Shown: piece by piece, positions 33,626 through 41,377 of the stretch | Layout of the letters: each line of letters opens with the position of its first letter | How positions within the stretch are numbered: position 1 is the first letter of the stretch | Notes under the pieces: generated by a model | Told to the model about the DNA's origin: nothing | Database searches by the model: none | What the model saw: the letters and a program-made list of their open reading frames with translations, nothing else | Translations under genes and position numbers: made by a program | NCBI GenBank assembly: GCA_964623885.1 | Contig: CAZUVM010000164.1 | Location: 1-41,741, forward strand | Length of the DNA: 41,741 bases | Origin: CAZUVM01 sp964623885 | GTDB lineage: Bacteria; Verrucomicrobiota; Verrucomicrobiia; Limisphaerales; UBA8199 | Reading direction: 5' to 3'

Positions 33626-34042
33626 ATGTCTGACATTAAAGTTCCCGAAGCCAAAACAGCGGCGCATCTGGGCACGGGCCGCCGTAAGACGGCGGTCGCC
33701 CGAGTGCGTTTGAGCAGCGGCACCGGCAAAATCCAGATTAACGGCCGCGCTTTTGACAATTATTTCGCCACCGAATCCCAAAGGGTGACTGCGACACAGC
33801 CGCTCAGCATAACCGGCATGGCGGACAAATATGACGCCCACATCAGCGTCAGCGGCGGCGGCCCGGAAGGCCAGGCGGGCGCGGTGCGCCATGGGCTGGC
33901 CCGCGCTTTACTCACGGTCGACGCCAACCTGCGCCCGATTCTCAAGGCGGAAGGCCTGCTCACGCGCGATCCGCGTATGCGCGAGCGCAAAAAGTACGGC
34001 CAGCCGGGCGCTCGCAAACGGTTCCAGTACAGCAAACGCTAA
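33626..34042 (+). CDS. rpsI: 30S ribosomal protein S9
   Basis: A 138-residue ribosomal protein whose C-terminal tail reaches toward the P-site tRNA. It has GTGRRKTAVARVRL at the start of the core, INGRAFDNYF, GGGPEGQAGAVRHGLARAL, and the terminal RERKKYGQPGARKRFQYSKR with the universally conserved final Lys-Arg. A short Asp/Ala-rich N-terminal extension precedes the core. It follows rplM closely and is ended by a strong intrinsic terminator 21 nt downstream. Confidence 0.98.
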   Translation: MSDIKVPEAKTAAHLGTGRRKTAVARVRLSSGTGKIQINGRAFDNYFATESQRVTATQPLSITGMADKYDAHISVSGGGPEGQAGAVRHGLARALLTVDANLRPILKAEGLLTRDPRMRERKKYGQPGARKRFQYSKR

Positions 34043-34063
34043 ACCGAACGAGTTTAATCGAAG

Positions 34064-34100
34064 CCCCGCTGGTTCACGCCGGCGGGGATTTTTCTTTTTC
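34064..34100 (+). terminator. Intrinsic terminator of the rplM-rpsI operon
   Basis: CCCCGC and GCGGGG, extended by a T-G pair and GG/CC, make a 9-bp stem (34064-34072 with 34079-34087) around TTCACG. ATTTTTCTTTTTC follows directly. The argC start codon lies only 3 nt beyond it. Confidence 0.85.
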
Positions 34101-34102
34101 CT

Positions 34103-35140
34103 ATGTCAAATCAAGTCGCCATTGTTGGGGCTTCCGGATATTCCGGCGAAGAACTGGTCCGGTTGCTCTTGTCTCATCCGCACGCGGAATTGAGCGCGGT
34201 CACCTCGCGGCAATACGCCGGCCAAACGATTGCTCAGGTTTTTCCAAGGTTCGGCCATCACCCTCGCGCGCGGTCGCTGCGCTTCACGGAACCGGACGCC
34301 GGTTCTCTGGCGCAACGAGCCCAAATTGTATTCCTGGCGCTGCCTCACGGTGTGGCTGCGGAATTCGCAGCTCCGCTGCTTCAGCATGGGTCTCGGGTGA
34401 TTGATTTAAGCGCGGACTTCCGGCTGCGCGAGGCCGCCGTTTACAAAGAGTTCTACGGGCACGATCATCCCGCACCCGAATTGCTGAAACGGGCCGTCTA
34501 CGGTTTGCCTGAGGTTTATCGCTCAACCATTAAGAGCGCCTCGCTGGTCGCATCACCCGGGTGTTATCCAACGAGCATTTTGATTCCGGTGATTCCGCTG
34601 CTGAAAGCCGGGCTGGTCGAGCCGCAGAGCATCATTGCTGATTCGCTAAGTGGCGTCAGTGGCGCGGGGCGAAAAACTGAGCCCGATTACCTCTTTGTCG
34701 AGTGCAACGAAAGTCTGCGGGCTTATGGCTTGCCCAAGCACCGGCACCTCTCGGAAATCGAGCAGGAAATTTCAGTGGCGGCCGGCCAGCCGGTGACCAT
34801 TCAATTCACACCACACCTGATCCCGGTGAATCGCGGTATCCTTACCACCCTCTACCTCGCGCCAAAAAAACCGTCGGGCGACTTGCAGCAGAAAGTCGCT
34901 GATTGTTACCAGGCCGCTTACGGGCAAGAACCCTTTGTGCGGCTGGCCGAGGGCAAAGCTTTGCCGGATACCAAAAACGTAGTTGGAACCAATTTCATCG
35001 ACATCGCCTGGCGCCTCGATCCCCGAACCGGCAGGCTGATTGTTTTGAGTGCCGAGGATAACCTGGTTAAAGGCGCGTCCGGCCAGGCCGTGCAAAGTCT
35101 GAATATTATGTGTGGCTGGCCCGAAACAGCCGGCCTGTAG
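34103..35140 (+). CDS. argC: N-acetyl-gamma-glutamyl-phosphate reductase
   Basis: A 345-residue cytoplasmic enzyme of arginine synthesis that reduces N-acetylglutamyl phosphate to the semialdehyde with NADPH. The dinucleotide motif VGASGYSGEELVRLL is at residues 8-22, the catalytic Cys154 in SPGCYPTS, and the later motifs SGVSGAGRK and KHRHLSEIEQE are all typical. The length fits the family. The ATG at 34103 gives the usual seven residues before the Rossmann glycines. The terminator of the S9 gene ends 3 nt earlier, so argC has no ordinary leader. No other arg gene is adjacent. Confidence 0.96.
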   Translation: MSNQVAIVGASGYSGEELVRLLLSHPHAELSAVTSRQYAGQTIAQVFPRFGHHPRARSLRFTEPDAGSLAQRAQIVFLALPHGVAAEFAAPLLQHGSRVIDLSADFRLREAAVYKEFYGHDHPAPELLKRAVYGLPEVYRSTIKSASLVASPGCYPTSILIPVIPLLKAGLVEPQSIIADSLSGVSGAGRKTEPDYLFVECNESLRAYGLPKHRHLSEIEQEISVAAGQPVTIQFTPHLIPVNRGILTTLYLAPKKPSGDLQQKVADCYQAAYGQEPFVRLAEGKALPDTKNVVGTNFIDIAWRLDPRTGRLIVLSAEDNLVKGASGQAVQSLNIMCGWPETAGL

Positions 35141-35160
35141 CGCGGGCGTCCTCGCCTGCG
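35141..35160. repeat. Hairpin repeat directly after the argC stop
   Basis: CGCGGGCG and CGCCTGCG pair with one G-T wobble around TCCT. The stem begins at the base after the TAG of argC and is followed by GGTTTT. It shares the TCCT loop and GC-rich stem form with the repeat at 12874-12895. Confidence 0.55.
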
Positions 35161-35280
35161 GGTTTTGGCAGCGTCTCGCTCCCGTCACGTAATATTTTCG
35201 ACGCGTTGGACAGCGCCCTTTGACGGGAACAAATCCCATCGCCCACCCATCTTACCTGCGAATGTGTGGATCGGAATTTA

Positions 35281-35348
35281 CCCTCACCCGGCTCGGTATC
35301 GGCCTCCGCCCATCCTTAACCCCAAGGGCTGGAGTGGCTGGGTGAGGG
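35281..35348. repeat. Palindromic element 1, CCCTCACCC...GGGTGAGGG
   Basis: CCCTCACCC at 35281-35289 and GGGTGAGGG at 35340-35348 are exact inverted complements, enclosing a 50-nt inner part with a further CCC-AAGGG pairing. A second copy with the same outer arms follows 27 nt later. Confidence 0.8.
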
Positions 35349-35375
35349 CCTGGCTCTGGTAACTTGCACGTTTGG

Positions 35376-35438
35376 CCCTCACCCGGTCCAAGAATAATAT
35401 CGCCCGCAACCCGTCAGGGCGTGCGAGCTGGGTGAGGG
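35376..35438. repeat. Palindromic element 2, CCCTCACCC...GGGTGAGGG
   Basis: The outer arms at 35376-35384 and 35430-35438 are identical to those of element 1. Inside, CGCCC and GGGCG form a second short stem. The inner sequences of the two copies differ. Confidence 0.8.
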
Positions 35439-35513
35439 CAGTTTGCTTTTAACGTTTTTCAGTACCGCGGCAGTCGGGGATTACTGCACAGCCGCAGTCG
35501 GTTGTTGGGGCCG

Positions 35514-36173
35514 CTAAAATTTAAGGTCTTCAGGCCGTACTTCGAGGCATTCGTCCTGGTCTTCCCACACTGTGGCGGGGTAGAACTCGAGCAACCGCGG
35601 CGCAAGATCGCGTCCGGCTTCCACAAGTAATTGTTCCGCTTGCTCCGCCGCGCGCTCGAATGCGCGGTCGTAGTCGCCCGCGCGTTTGCGTTCCTCTTCC
35701 TCCCAATGCGCTACTGAGTGAACTGAACCATAACGACCTGCCCAGGCTTCGAGGTCAGACTTAATTGAAGATGGCAAATCATCGAAAGGAACCACGGTTT
35801 CATTGCAGTGCGGGCAAATAAGGCCGGCTTCGTGAACATCGCGGGTCAGGAGCGGAAACAGCGGCGCGCGGCAGCAGGGAGCCTCCACGTAAGCGGGGGG
35901 CAGGCTGGCGAGGCGTTGCAGCCAGATCTGGCGTTCGTGACCGATCTGGGCCGCCAGCCGGTAAGCCCCAAGCAGTGGGTGCGAGTAGCGCCATATCTTC
36001 CCCTCGAACTGACCTAGAGTCTGCGCCATCCATCGAGCCAGCGTCAAATCGTCAAAGTCGCGAAAGACGCGGCTGTACTCTTTCCAGAGCAAATCCAGCG
36101 GTGCTTCCGACTCGGTTCCCATGATGCAAAGAGTGTTGCCCGAGGGACTACGGATGTCGAGCGGGATTGGCAT
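35514..36173 (-). CDS. Uncharacterised 219-residue protein with zinc-binding cysteines
   Basis: I do not recognise the family. A soluble protein with an N-terminal region rich in Pro and hydrophobic residues, a helical middle part (WMAQTLGQFEGKIW, LLGAYRLAAQIGHERQIWLQ) and cysteines arranged as APCCRAP and ICPHCNE, which could bind a zinc. The C-terminal half is acidic and helical, ending DECLEVRPEDLKF. It has no signal peptide. It is divergent from the M50 protease gene, with 159 nt between them. Its downstream side has no gene for 373 nt. Confidence 0.72.
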   Translation of the reverse strand: MPIPLDIRSPSGNTLCIMGTESEAPLDLLWKEYSRVFRDFDDLTLARWMAQTLGQFEGKIWRYSHPLLGAYRLAAQIGHERQIWLQRLASLPPAYVEAPCCRAPLFPLLTRDVHEAGLICPHCNETVVPFDDLPSSIKSDLEAWAGRYGSVHSVAHWEEEERKRAGDYDRAFERAAEQAEQLLVEAGRDLAPRLLEFYPATVWEDQDECLEVRPEDLKF

Positions 36174-36332
36174 TGAGCTCCGCGATGCGCGGGCAAATTG
36201 ATATCACCGCAGCCGACCGACGCCCCAGCTAGCGGACCGCGAGACGTCGCGCGCTCCGCAAAAGGCGCTATCCAGAGGCGCTGGCGATGAACGGACCTTG
36301 TTTGGACGCTTGTTTTCTGTTACTTATGTTAA

Positions 36333-37310
36333 ATGTTGCCAACCCAACAAGGCTCGATCCGGCTCTTCCGTTTTGCGGGGATCGATGTGTTCCTGCATTG
36401 GTCGTGGTTTTTTATTGCGGTGATCGAAATCAACACGCGGTCGCGGGCGTACTCGTCTTTAATGTGGAATTTTTTTGAGTACCTGGCGCTGTTTGTCATT
36501 GTTCTGATGCACGAATTCGGCCACGCCCTGGCGTGCCGGCAAGTAGGTGGCGAGGCGCAGCGGATTGTGCTCTGGCCACTCGGCGGCGTTGCGTACGTAT
36601 CGCCTCCGCAACGGCCCGGTGCGATGCTCTGGAGCATCGCTGCCGGTCCGTTGGTCAATGTCGTTTTAGCGCCCATCTTAACAGTCATCTATGTTCTGGC
36701 ACGACAGTCTTCGCTGATCACGCAGGCCCCCGATGTGTATCTGCTCATCCGGGCTGTGTGCTACATCAACTACGGGCTCTTAATGTTCAATCTTCTACCG
36801 ATTTATCCCTTGGATGGGGGCCAAATCCTGCGGTCGTTGCTGTGGTATATCTTCGGACGAGCGCAAAGCCTGATGATCACGACGATCATTGGGTTCGTTG
36901 GTGTAGCTGGTTTGATCGGGCTCGCGTTGTGGATGCAATCGGTGTGGATGGGCGTCATTGCGGTGTTCATCTTGCTGAATTGCTGGGGCGGTTTGATGCA
37001 CGCGCGATTGCTGGCCAAGGTGGCGAAGCTGCCGCGGCGGCAAGGATACGCCTGCCCATCGTGCGGCCAACCGCCCGTGCTCGGCGCTTTATGGCGTTGC
37101 TCCAAATGCGCAAAACCGTTCGATACGTTCGAAACGCGCGCTCATTGCCCACATTGCGGTGCGGATTTCTCAGTGACCCGATGCCTTGATTGCGGCGCGG
37201 CACGCCCGATAGCGGAATGGGGCGCGCCGGCCACTAACACGGAAGTAAACGCGCCGCCGCCAATCTCGACTTGGAGCAGCGCGCCGCCACCGCTGCCGCC
37301 CTCGAGCTAA
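36333..37310 (+). CDS. M50 site-2 protease family protein with double zinc-ribbon tail
   Basis: A 325-residue inner-membrane metalloprotease homologue. The zinc motif is HEFGH (His60, Glu61, His64) and the second ligand is Asp161 in NLLPIYPLDGGQ. Six or so membrane segments surround them, as in the family that cleaves membrane proteins within the bilayer. After the last helix, residues 240-290 hold four Cys pairs, CPSC, CSKC, CPHC and CLDC, which form two zinc ribbons in the cytoplasm or periplasm. A Pro/Ser-rich end follows. The tail is not part of the basic enzyme and may bind a substrate or regulator. The GH76 gene begins 40 nt downstream. The start ATG is only 2 nt from a TATGTT, so its own start of transcription is uncertain. 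Confidence 0.9.
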   Translation: MLPTQQGSIRLFRFAGIDVFLHWSWFFIAVIEINTRSRAYSSLMWNFFEYLALFVIVLMHEFGHALACRQVGGEAQRIVLWPLGGVAYVSPPQRPGAMLWSIAAGPLVNVVLAPILTVIYVLARQSSLITQAPDVYLLIRAVCYINYGLLMFNLLPIYPLDGGQILRSLLWYIFGRAQSLMITTIIGFVGVAGLIGLALWMQSVWMGVIAVFILLNCWGGLMHARLLAKVAKLPRRQGYACPSCGQPPVLGALWRCSKCAKPFDTFETRAHCPHCGADFSVTRCLDCGAARPIAEWGAPATNTEVNAPPPISTWSSAPPPLPPSS

Positions 37311-37349
37311 TTGTAATTGCAGGGAAACACCCTGGATTCAGGACCAAGC

Positions 37350-40151
37350 ATGCTCTCTTTCGATTCGGCACTATACAGCATTGCTGGTACGCGCCGCGTC
37401 TGGCTTTGGAGTGTGGTCGCATTGGCACTAGTCCCTTCTGCCCAAGCGGCCTTCACACCGATTCCGTTGACAAGCCAGAGCTACAATCAGGATATCGTGG
37501 TCGAGGCCACCGCGGGCAGTTTGACGGGTGTGACGACCGCAACTGTGGATGCGGGCACGAACAACACCGCGAACACGTTTTACGAGCAGGGCTACGTGAT
37601 CACCGCACCGAGCACGGGACTACCGCCGGCGGGGTCGACGATTACCAACCTCTCAGCGCCCGATCACCGGTACACGCTGGCGCCGAGTTACACGGCGAAT
37701 AATGCAATCCTGCTCAGCTCGAACACGCCAACTGCGACCATTATTCCGAGCGCGCCAACAGGCTACTCGGTGCTTTCGTTTTTGATGGCGGCGGGCCACG
37801 GCCCTGTGACCGTCGGCTGCACCTTTCGCTACTCAAACGGCATCAGTAGCAGCAATTACTTCATCGCTCCGGACTGGTTCAACAAATCGCCGGTAGCATT
37901 CGTTGCCAACGGACGGGTAGACGTCAGCACCAAAACGGTCAACTCAGTCAATGGTAACAACCCGCGGTTGTACGCGGCGGACGTGCCGCTGTTCGCGAGT
38001 CTTCCCGTGACGAACATTACCCTGACCTTCGCGGCCGGAGGGACGACCGCAACGGCGGTAATCTTTGCGGTGAGCGGAGGCGTGACGAGCCTGCCGCTGA
38101 GCGGAGACGATTTCAACGCGAATACGGAAGCGGCCGCCACGATTCTACAGCAGTGGTACAACGGCAGCGGGCTGTGGGACACGACGGGCTGGTGGAACGC
38201 CGCCAATTGCGTTGAGGCGCTCGAAAACGTGATTTTCGCCAACAACGATCGGCAGTACCTCACGGTACTGACAAACACTTTCAACCTGAACAAATCGGGG
38301 AATTTCCTGAACAGTTATTACGATGACGAGGGCTGGTGGGCGAACGCATGGATCCGTGCCTACGATCTGACGGGCAACACGAATTTCCTGAGCATGGCGA
38401 AGACGATCTTCGCCGACCTCACCACCGGCTGGGATACCACGAATACCGTTTGTCCGGGCGGAGTCTGGTGGAACAAATCACACAGCTACAAGAACGCGAT
38501 TCCGAACGAGCTGTTTCTGCTGGCGGCAATTCGGCTGCACCAGCGCACCCCCGGCGATCCTGGCCCGTTCAGTTATCTTTATTGGGCGACGAACGAGTGG
38601 ACGTGGTTCAAGGCGAGTGGGATGATCAATGCGCAGAACCTGATCAACGACGGGCTGACCGGCTCTTGCCAGAACAACGGGCAGACCACGTGGACCTACA
38701 ATCAGGGCGTGATCCTGGGCGGGTTGGTTGATCTTTACAAAGTAACGGGGGATCCGAGTTACCTGAACCAGGCGACGGCGATTGCCAACGCGGCCACGAC
38801 GAGCTCGTCGCTGGTCGATGCCAATGGAATTCTGCACGAGCCGTGCGAAAGTGGTGGGTGCGGGGGCGACGGACCGCAGTTCAAAGGCATTTTCATCCGC
38901 TACCTGGCTTACTTGTACGATGTGACACGGAACCCGGCGTACTACACGTTTCTCTTTAAGAACGCGCATTCGGTGTGGTTCAGCGATCGGAACACGTTCA
39001 ACCAGCTTGGGCTGATCTGGTCAGGGCAATTCGATACGCCGGATGCGGCGAGGCAGAGCTCGGCGTTGATGCCGGTGAGTGCGCTGGCCGAACCAGTTAC
39101 GAGCGATTTGCCTTTTGCAAAAGGGTCGGGCGATCCGGCGTTCAGCCACTCGGTGGGCTCTGCGTCCGGCGCCCTCGCGTGGTCGTGCAACCCGGCGAGC
39201 GCACCGAGCGCGAATTATATGCAGAACGGGCCGGATATCGCTTACCTGCCGCCGGGGCTGCACGCCGCCCATTTCCAGCTTGCGGTCAGCGCGGTGAGCA
39301 GCGCGACCAACAGCCTGGCACGGCTGGATGTGCGCGAGCGCAATGGCGGGGCGACGCTCGCATCTGCCAATGTCCCGTGGAACGCGTTTGGCGAAGTCAA
39401 CCGTGCTTACGATTTCGTGCTGCTGTTTTCGAACGCAATTCCAGCCGACCCGCTGGAATTCCGCATCTATTGGAACGCCGTGAGCGGCGCGCCTACGTTG
39501 ACAGCCCTGGACACGACCATCGATGGGCTGATGAATTGGACGGCAGCGAACCTGACGCATGATATCGGGCAGCTCGACGGGTTGAATGGATGGGAAGCCG
39601 ATCCAATTCGCAACGCCGCTTCGGGTTATCTCACACGCGGTCCGGGGATCGGCACGCTACCCGCCGGGGATTACGTGGTGAATTTCGAGCTGAAGGTGGA
39701 CAACTTCAACTGGGACAATATGGCCGTGGCCACCCTGTTTGTGGTCGACAATGACACGTCGGCCACTGTGGCCTCGCGCGCGGTTTTCAGGAATCAGTTC
39801 ACAAGCATTATGTATCAGTCATTCGGACTGAGCTTCAACGCCGTGGCGGGCCATCATTATGATTTTCGGACATGGTGGAATTACAGCCCGACCGCGCCGC
39901 GGCTGACGCAGCGCAGTGTGATGTTGCGCCCGGGGCCGACGCCGTTTTTCACGTCGGCGCAGGTGTCGAATGGAACGGTGCTTTTGAATCTCACTGGCGT
40001 GCCGGGCCAAACGTACACCGTGCAAGCCGGCGGCAGCTTGTCGGGATGGTCCCCCATTGGAACGGTGACGGTCCCGTCGAACCTGGGTTTTGCTCAGTTC
40101 AGTGATGTTGTAACGACATCGAATCGCTTTTATCGGTTGAGTTTTCCGTAA
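37350..40151 (+). CDS. Secreted multimodular GH76 protein (alpha-1,6-mannanase type)
   Basis: A 933-residue exported protein. Residues 1-34 form a signal peptide ending AQAA. Residues 35-244 are the same module that occurs twice in the protein at 210-1769. The GH76 domain follows (about 257-582), with the adjacent catalytic aspartates Asp325-Asp326 in YYDDEGWWA and the repeated helices of an (alpha/alpha)6 barrel (GGVWWNKSHSYKNAI, TWTYNQGVILGGLVDLYKVTGD). GH76 enzymes cleave alpha-1,6-mannan such as fungal cell-wall mannan. Two related beta-sandwich modules (about 585-735 and 740-870) and an Ig-like tail ending FYRLSFP follow. The ATG at 37350 was chosen over a TTG 11 codons earlier because GGA lies 7 nt before it. 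The dus gene abuts its stop. Confidence 0.93.
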   Translation: MLSFDSALYSIAGTRRVWLWSVVALALVPSAQAAFTPIPLTSQSYNQDIVVEATAGSLTGVTTATVDAGTNNTANTFYEQGYVITAPSTGLPPAGSTITNLSAPDHRYTLAPSYTANNAILLSSNTPTATIIPSAPTGYSVLSFLMAAGHGPVTVGCTFRYSNGISSSNYFIAPDWFNKSPVAFVANGRVDVSTKTVNSVNGNNPRLYAADVPLFASLPVTNITLTFAAGGTTATAVIFAVSGGVTSLPLSGDDFNANTEAAATILQQWYNGSGLWDTTGWWNAANCVEALENVIFANNDRQYLTVLTNTFNLNKSGNFLNSYYDDEGWWANAWIRAYDLTGNTNFLSMAKTIFADLTTGWDTTNTVCPGGVWWNKSHSYKNAIPNELFLLAAIRLHQRTPGDPGPFSYLYWATNEWTWFKASGMINAQNLINDGLTGSCQNNGQTTWTYNQGVILGGLVDLYKVTGDPSYLNQATAIANAATTSSSLVDANGILHEPCESGGCGGDGPQFKGIFIRYLAYLYDVTRNPAYYTFLFKNAHSVWFSDRNTFNQLGLIWSGQFDTPDAARQSSALMPVSALAEPVTSDLPFAKGSGDPAFSHSVGSASGALAWSCNPASAPSANYMQNGPDIAYLPPGLHAAHFQLAVSAVSSATNSLARLDVRERNGGATLASANVPWNAFGEVNRAYDFVLLFSNAIPADPLEFRIYWNAVSGAPTLTALDTTIDGLMNWTAANLTHDIGQLDGLNGWEADPIRNAASGYLTRGPGIGTLPAGDYVVNFELKVDNFNWDNMAVATLFVVDNDTSATVASRAVFRNQFTSIMYQSFGLSFNAVAGHHYDFRTWWNYSPTAPRLTQRSVMLRPGPTPFFTSAQVSNGTVLLNLTGVPGQTYTVQAGGSLSGWSPIGTVTVPSNLGFAQFSDVVTTSNRFYRLSFP

Positions 40152-41207
40152 ATGTTCACCGCTGCTCCACTCCTGGCGCTGGCGCCAATGCAGGACGTGA
40201 CCGACCTGCCGTTCTGGCGGCTGTTGTCGGGCTACGGCGGCGCGGATGCTTATTTCACGGAGTATTTCCGTGTGCACGCCACATCGAATTTGGAGCGCCA
40301 CATCTTGCAATCCATTACGGAGAACCCCACGGGCAAGCCGGTGGTCGCGCAGATGATCGGCAATGACATACCATCATTGGTGCGCACGGCGCGGGCGTTG
40401 CAGGAGTACCCGATCGCGGGAGTGGATCTGAACCTGGGCTGTCCGGCGCCGGTGGTTTATCGCAAATGCGCCGGTGGCGGTCTGCTGCGTGACCCGGCTC
40501 TGGTCGATAAGATTCTAGGGGCTCTGCGCGAAGCGGTGACAACACGGTTCAGTGTCAAAACGCGGCTGGGTTTTGAATCGGCGGACGTGTTCGAGGAGCT
40601 GCTGCCGATTTTCGCGAGGCACTCGCTGGACCTGCTGACGGTGCACGGCCGAACGGTGAAGGAGATGTACCGGAGCCGCGTGCGATACGATTATATTGCC
40701 CGGGCGGTGGCGGCGGTGCCGTGCCCGGTGCTGGCGAATGGCAATGTTTACTCGGCGGTAAAGGCAGCAGAGATACTGCAATTGACCGGCGCCCACGGGC
40801 TGATGATCGGCCGGGGCGCCATTCGGAACCCATGGATCTTCCACCAAATCCGCCAGCATCAACGCGGGGAACCTTTGTTTGTGCCGCGTGGCTGCGACGT
40901 CCTGGCCTACGTTCACGCGCTCTATGAAGCCGTGTGCTCGCCCGACGCAAAGGAAATGTCGCAGGTGCAAAAGATGAAGAAGTACATGAATTACCTGGGG
41001 CTGGGCGTCGAGCCGAGCGGACAATTCCTGCATCGAATCCGCAGGGTGACCACGAGGTCGGAGTTTTTCGATATTTGCAAAGCTTTCCTGGATCACGGCG
41101 AGCCCATGCCGCTCGAACCGTTTCCGTTGGACCTGCCGGCGACGGATTTACTCGCCGAAGAACGGGTATTTCTGAGCACCACGGATAAACGCGCGACTCG
41201 CCACTAA
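40152..41207 (+). CDS. tRNA-dihydrouridine synthase
   Basis: A 351-residue cytoplasmic flavoprotein that reduces uridines in tRNA D-loops. The motifs are LLALAPMQDVTDLPFWRLL at the FMN site, GVDLNLGCPAPVV with the catalytic Cys in GCP, SVKTRLGFES, TVHGRTVKEMYRSRVRYD, VLANGNVYS and GLMIGRGAIRNPWIF. It has the full barrel and the small C-terminal helical domain. The DusC-like layout is the best guess among DusA, B and C. The start codon directly follows the TAA of the GH76 gene (TAAATG), with no room for a separate ribosome binding site. Confidence 0.94.
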   Translation: MFTAAPLLALAPMQDVTDLPFWRLLSGYGGADAYFTEYFRVHATSNLERHILQSITENPTGKPVVAQMIGNDIPSLVRTARALQEYPIAGVDLNLGCPAPVVYRKCAGGGLLRDPALVDKILGALREAVTTRFSVKTRLGFESADVFEELLPIFARHSLDLLTVHGRTVKEMYRSRVRYDYIARAVAAVPCPVLANGNVYSAVKAAEILQLTGAHGLMIGRGAIRNPWIFHQIRQHQRGEPLFVPRGCDVLAYVHALYEAVCSPDAKEMSQVQKMKKYMNYLGLGVEPSGQFLHRIRRVTTRSEFFDICKAFLDHGEPMPLEPFPLDLPATDLLAEERVFLSTTDKRATRH

Positions 41208-41246
41208 CTCCGAAGCTCAAAGCCCGAAGGCCGAAAGAAGCCCGAG

Positions 41247-41335
41247 ATCCGAAACCCGAACCGACGAAGTGTGCGGCTTTGAAAATTCCACAGCCACCCA
41301 CAACACCAGAGAGCTTTTGTATTTCGGTTTCGGAT
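41247..41335. repeat. Long inverted repeat between convergent genes
   Basis: ATCCGAAACCCGAA at 41247-41260 pairs with TTCGGTTTCGGAT at 41323-41335 with a single bulged C, around a 62-nt loop. The left arm belongs to a run of CCGAA-type units (41221-41260). It stands between the dus stop and the stop of the gene at the right edge. Confidence 0.5.
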
Positions 41336-41377
41336 TTGACAACTACTTGCGTAATTATTTACGCCACTCCGTGGCTC

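Larger units (their letters stand above)
35141..35513. other. 373-nt intergenic region rich in hairpins
   Basis: No gene is supported. The region holds the hairpin after argC at its left end and a pair of longer palindromic elements at 35281-35348 and 35376-35438. The remaining sequence has no clear promoter or frame. Confidence 0.6.

Noticed and set aside
32992..33759. The minus-strand frame of the SDR gene stays open for 256 more codons upstream
   Set aside because: It is antisense to rplM and rpsI, which are certain genes, and the added residues have no domain. The Rossmann motif gives the true start at 32991.
36302..36332. TTGGAC and TATGTT as a promoter for the M50 gene
   Set aside because: The spacing of 17 nt is good, but the -10 would end 2 nt before the ATG, so transcription would start inside the gene. 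I do not annotate it as a promoter.
37317..37349. TTG start and small CAGGG/CCCTG hairpin before the GH76 gene
   Set aside because: The TTG would precede the signal peptide by 11 residues, and the 5-bp hairpin is too short to support a regulatory claim.
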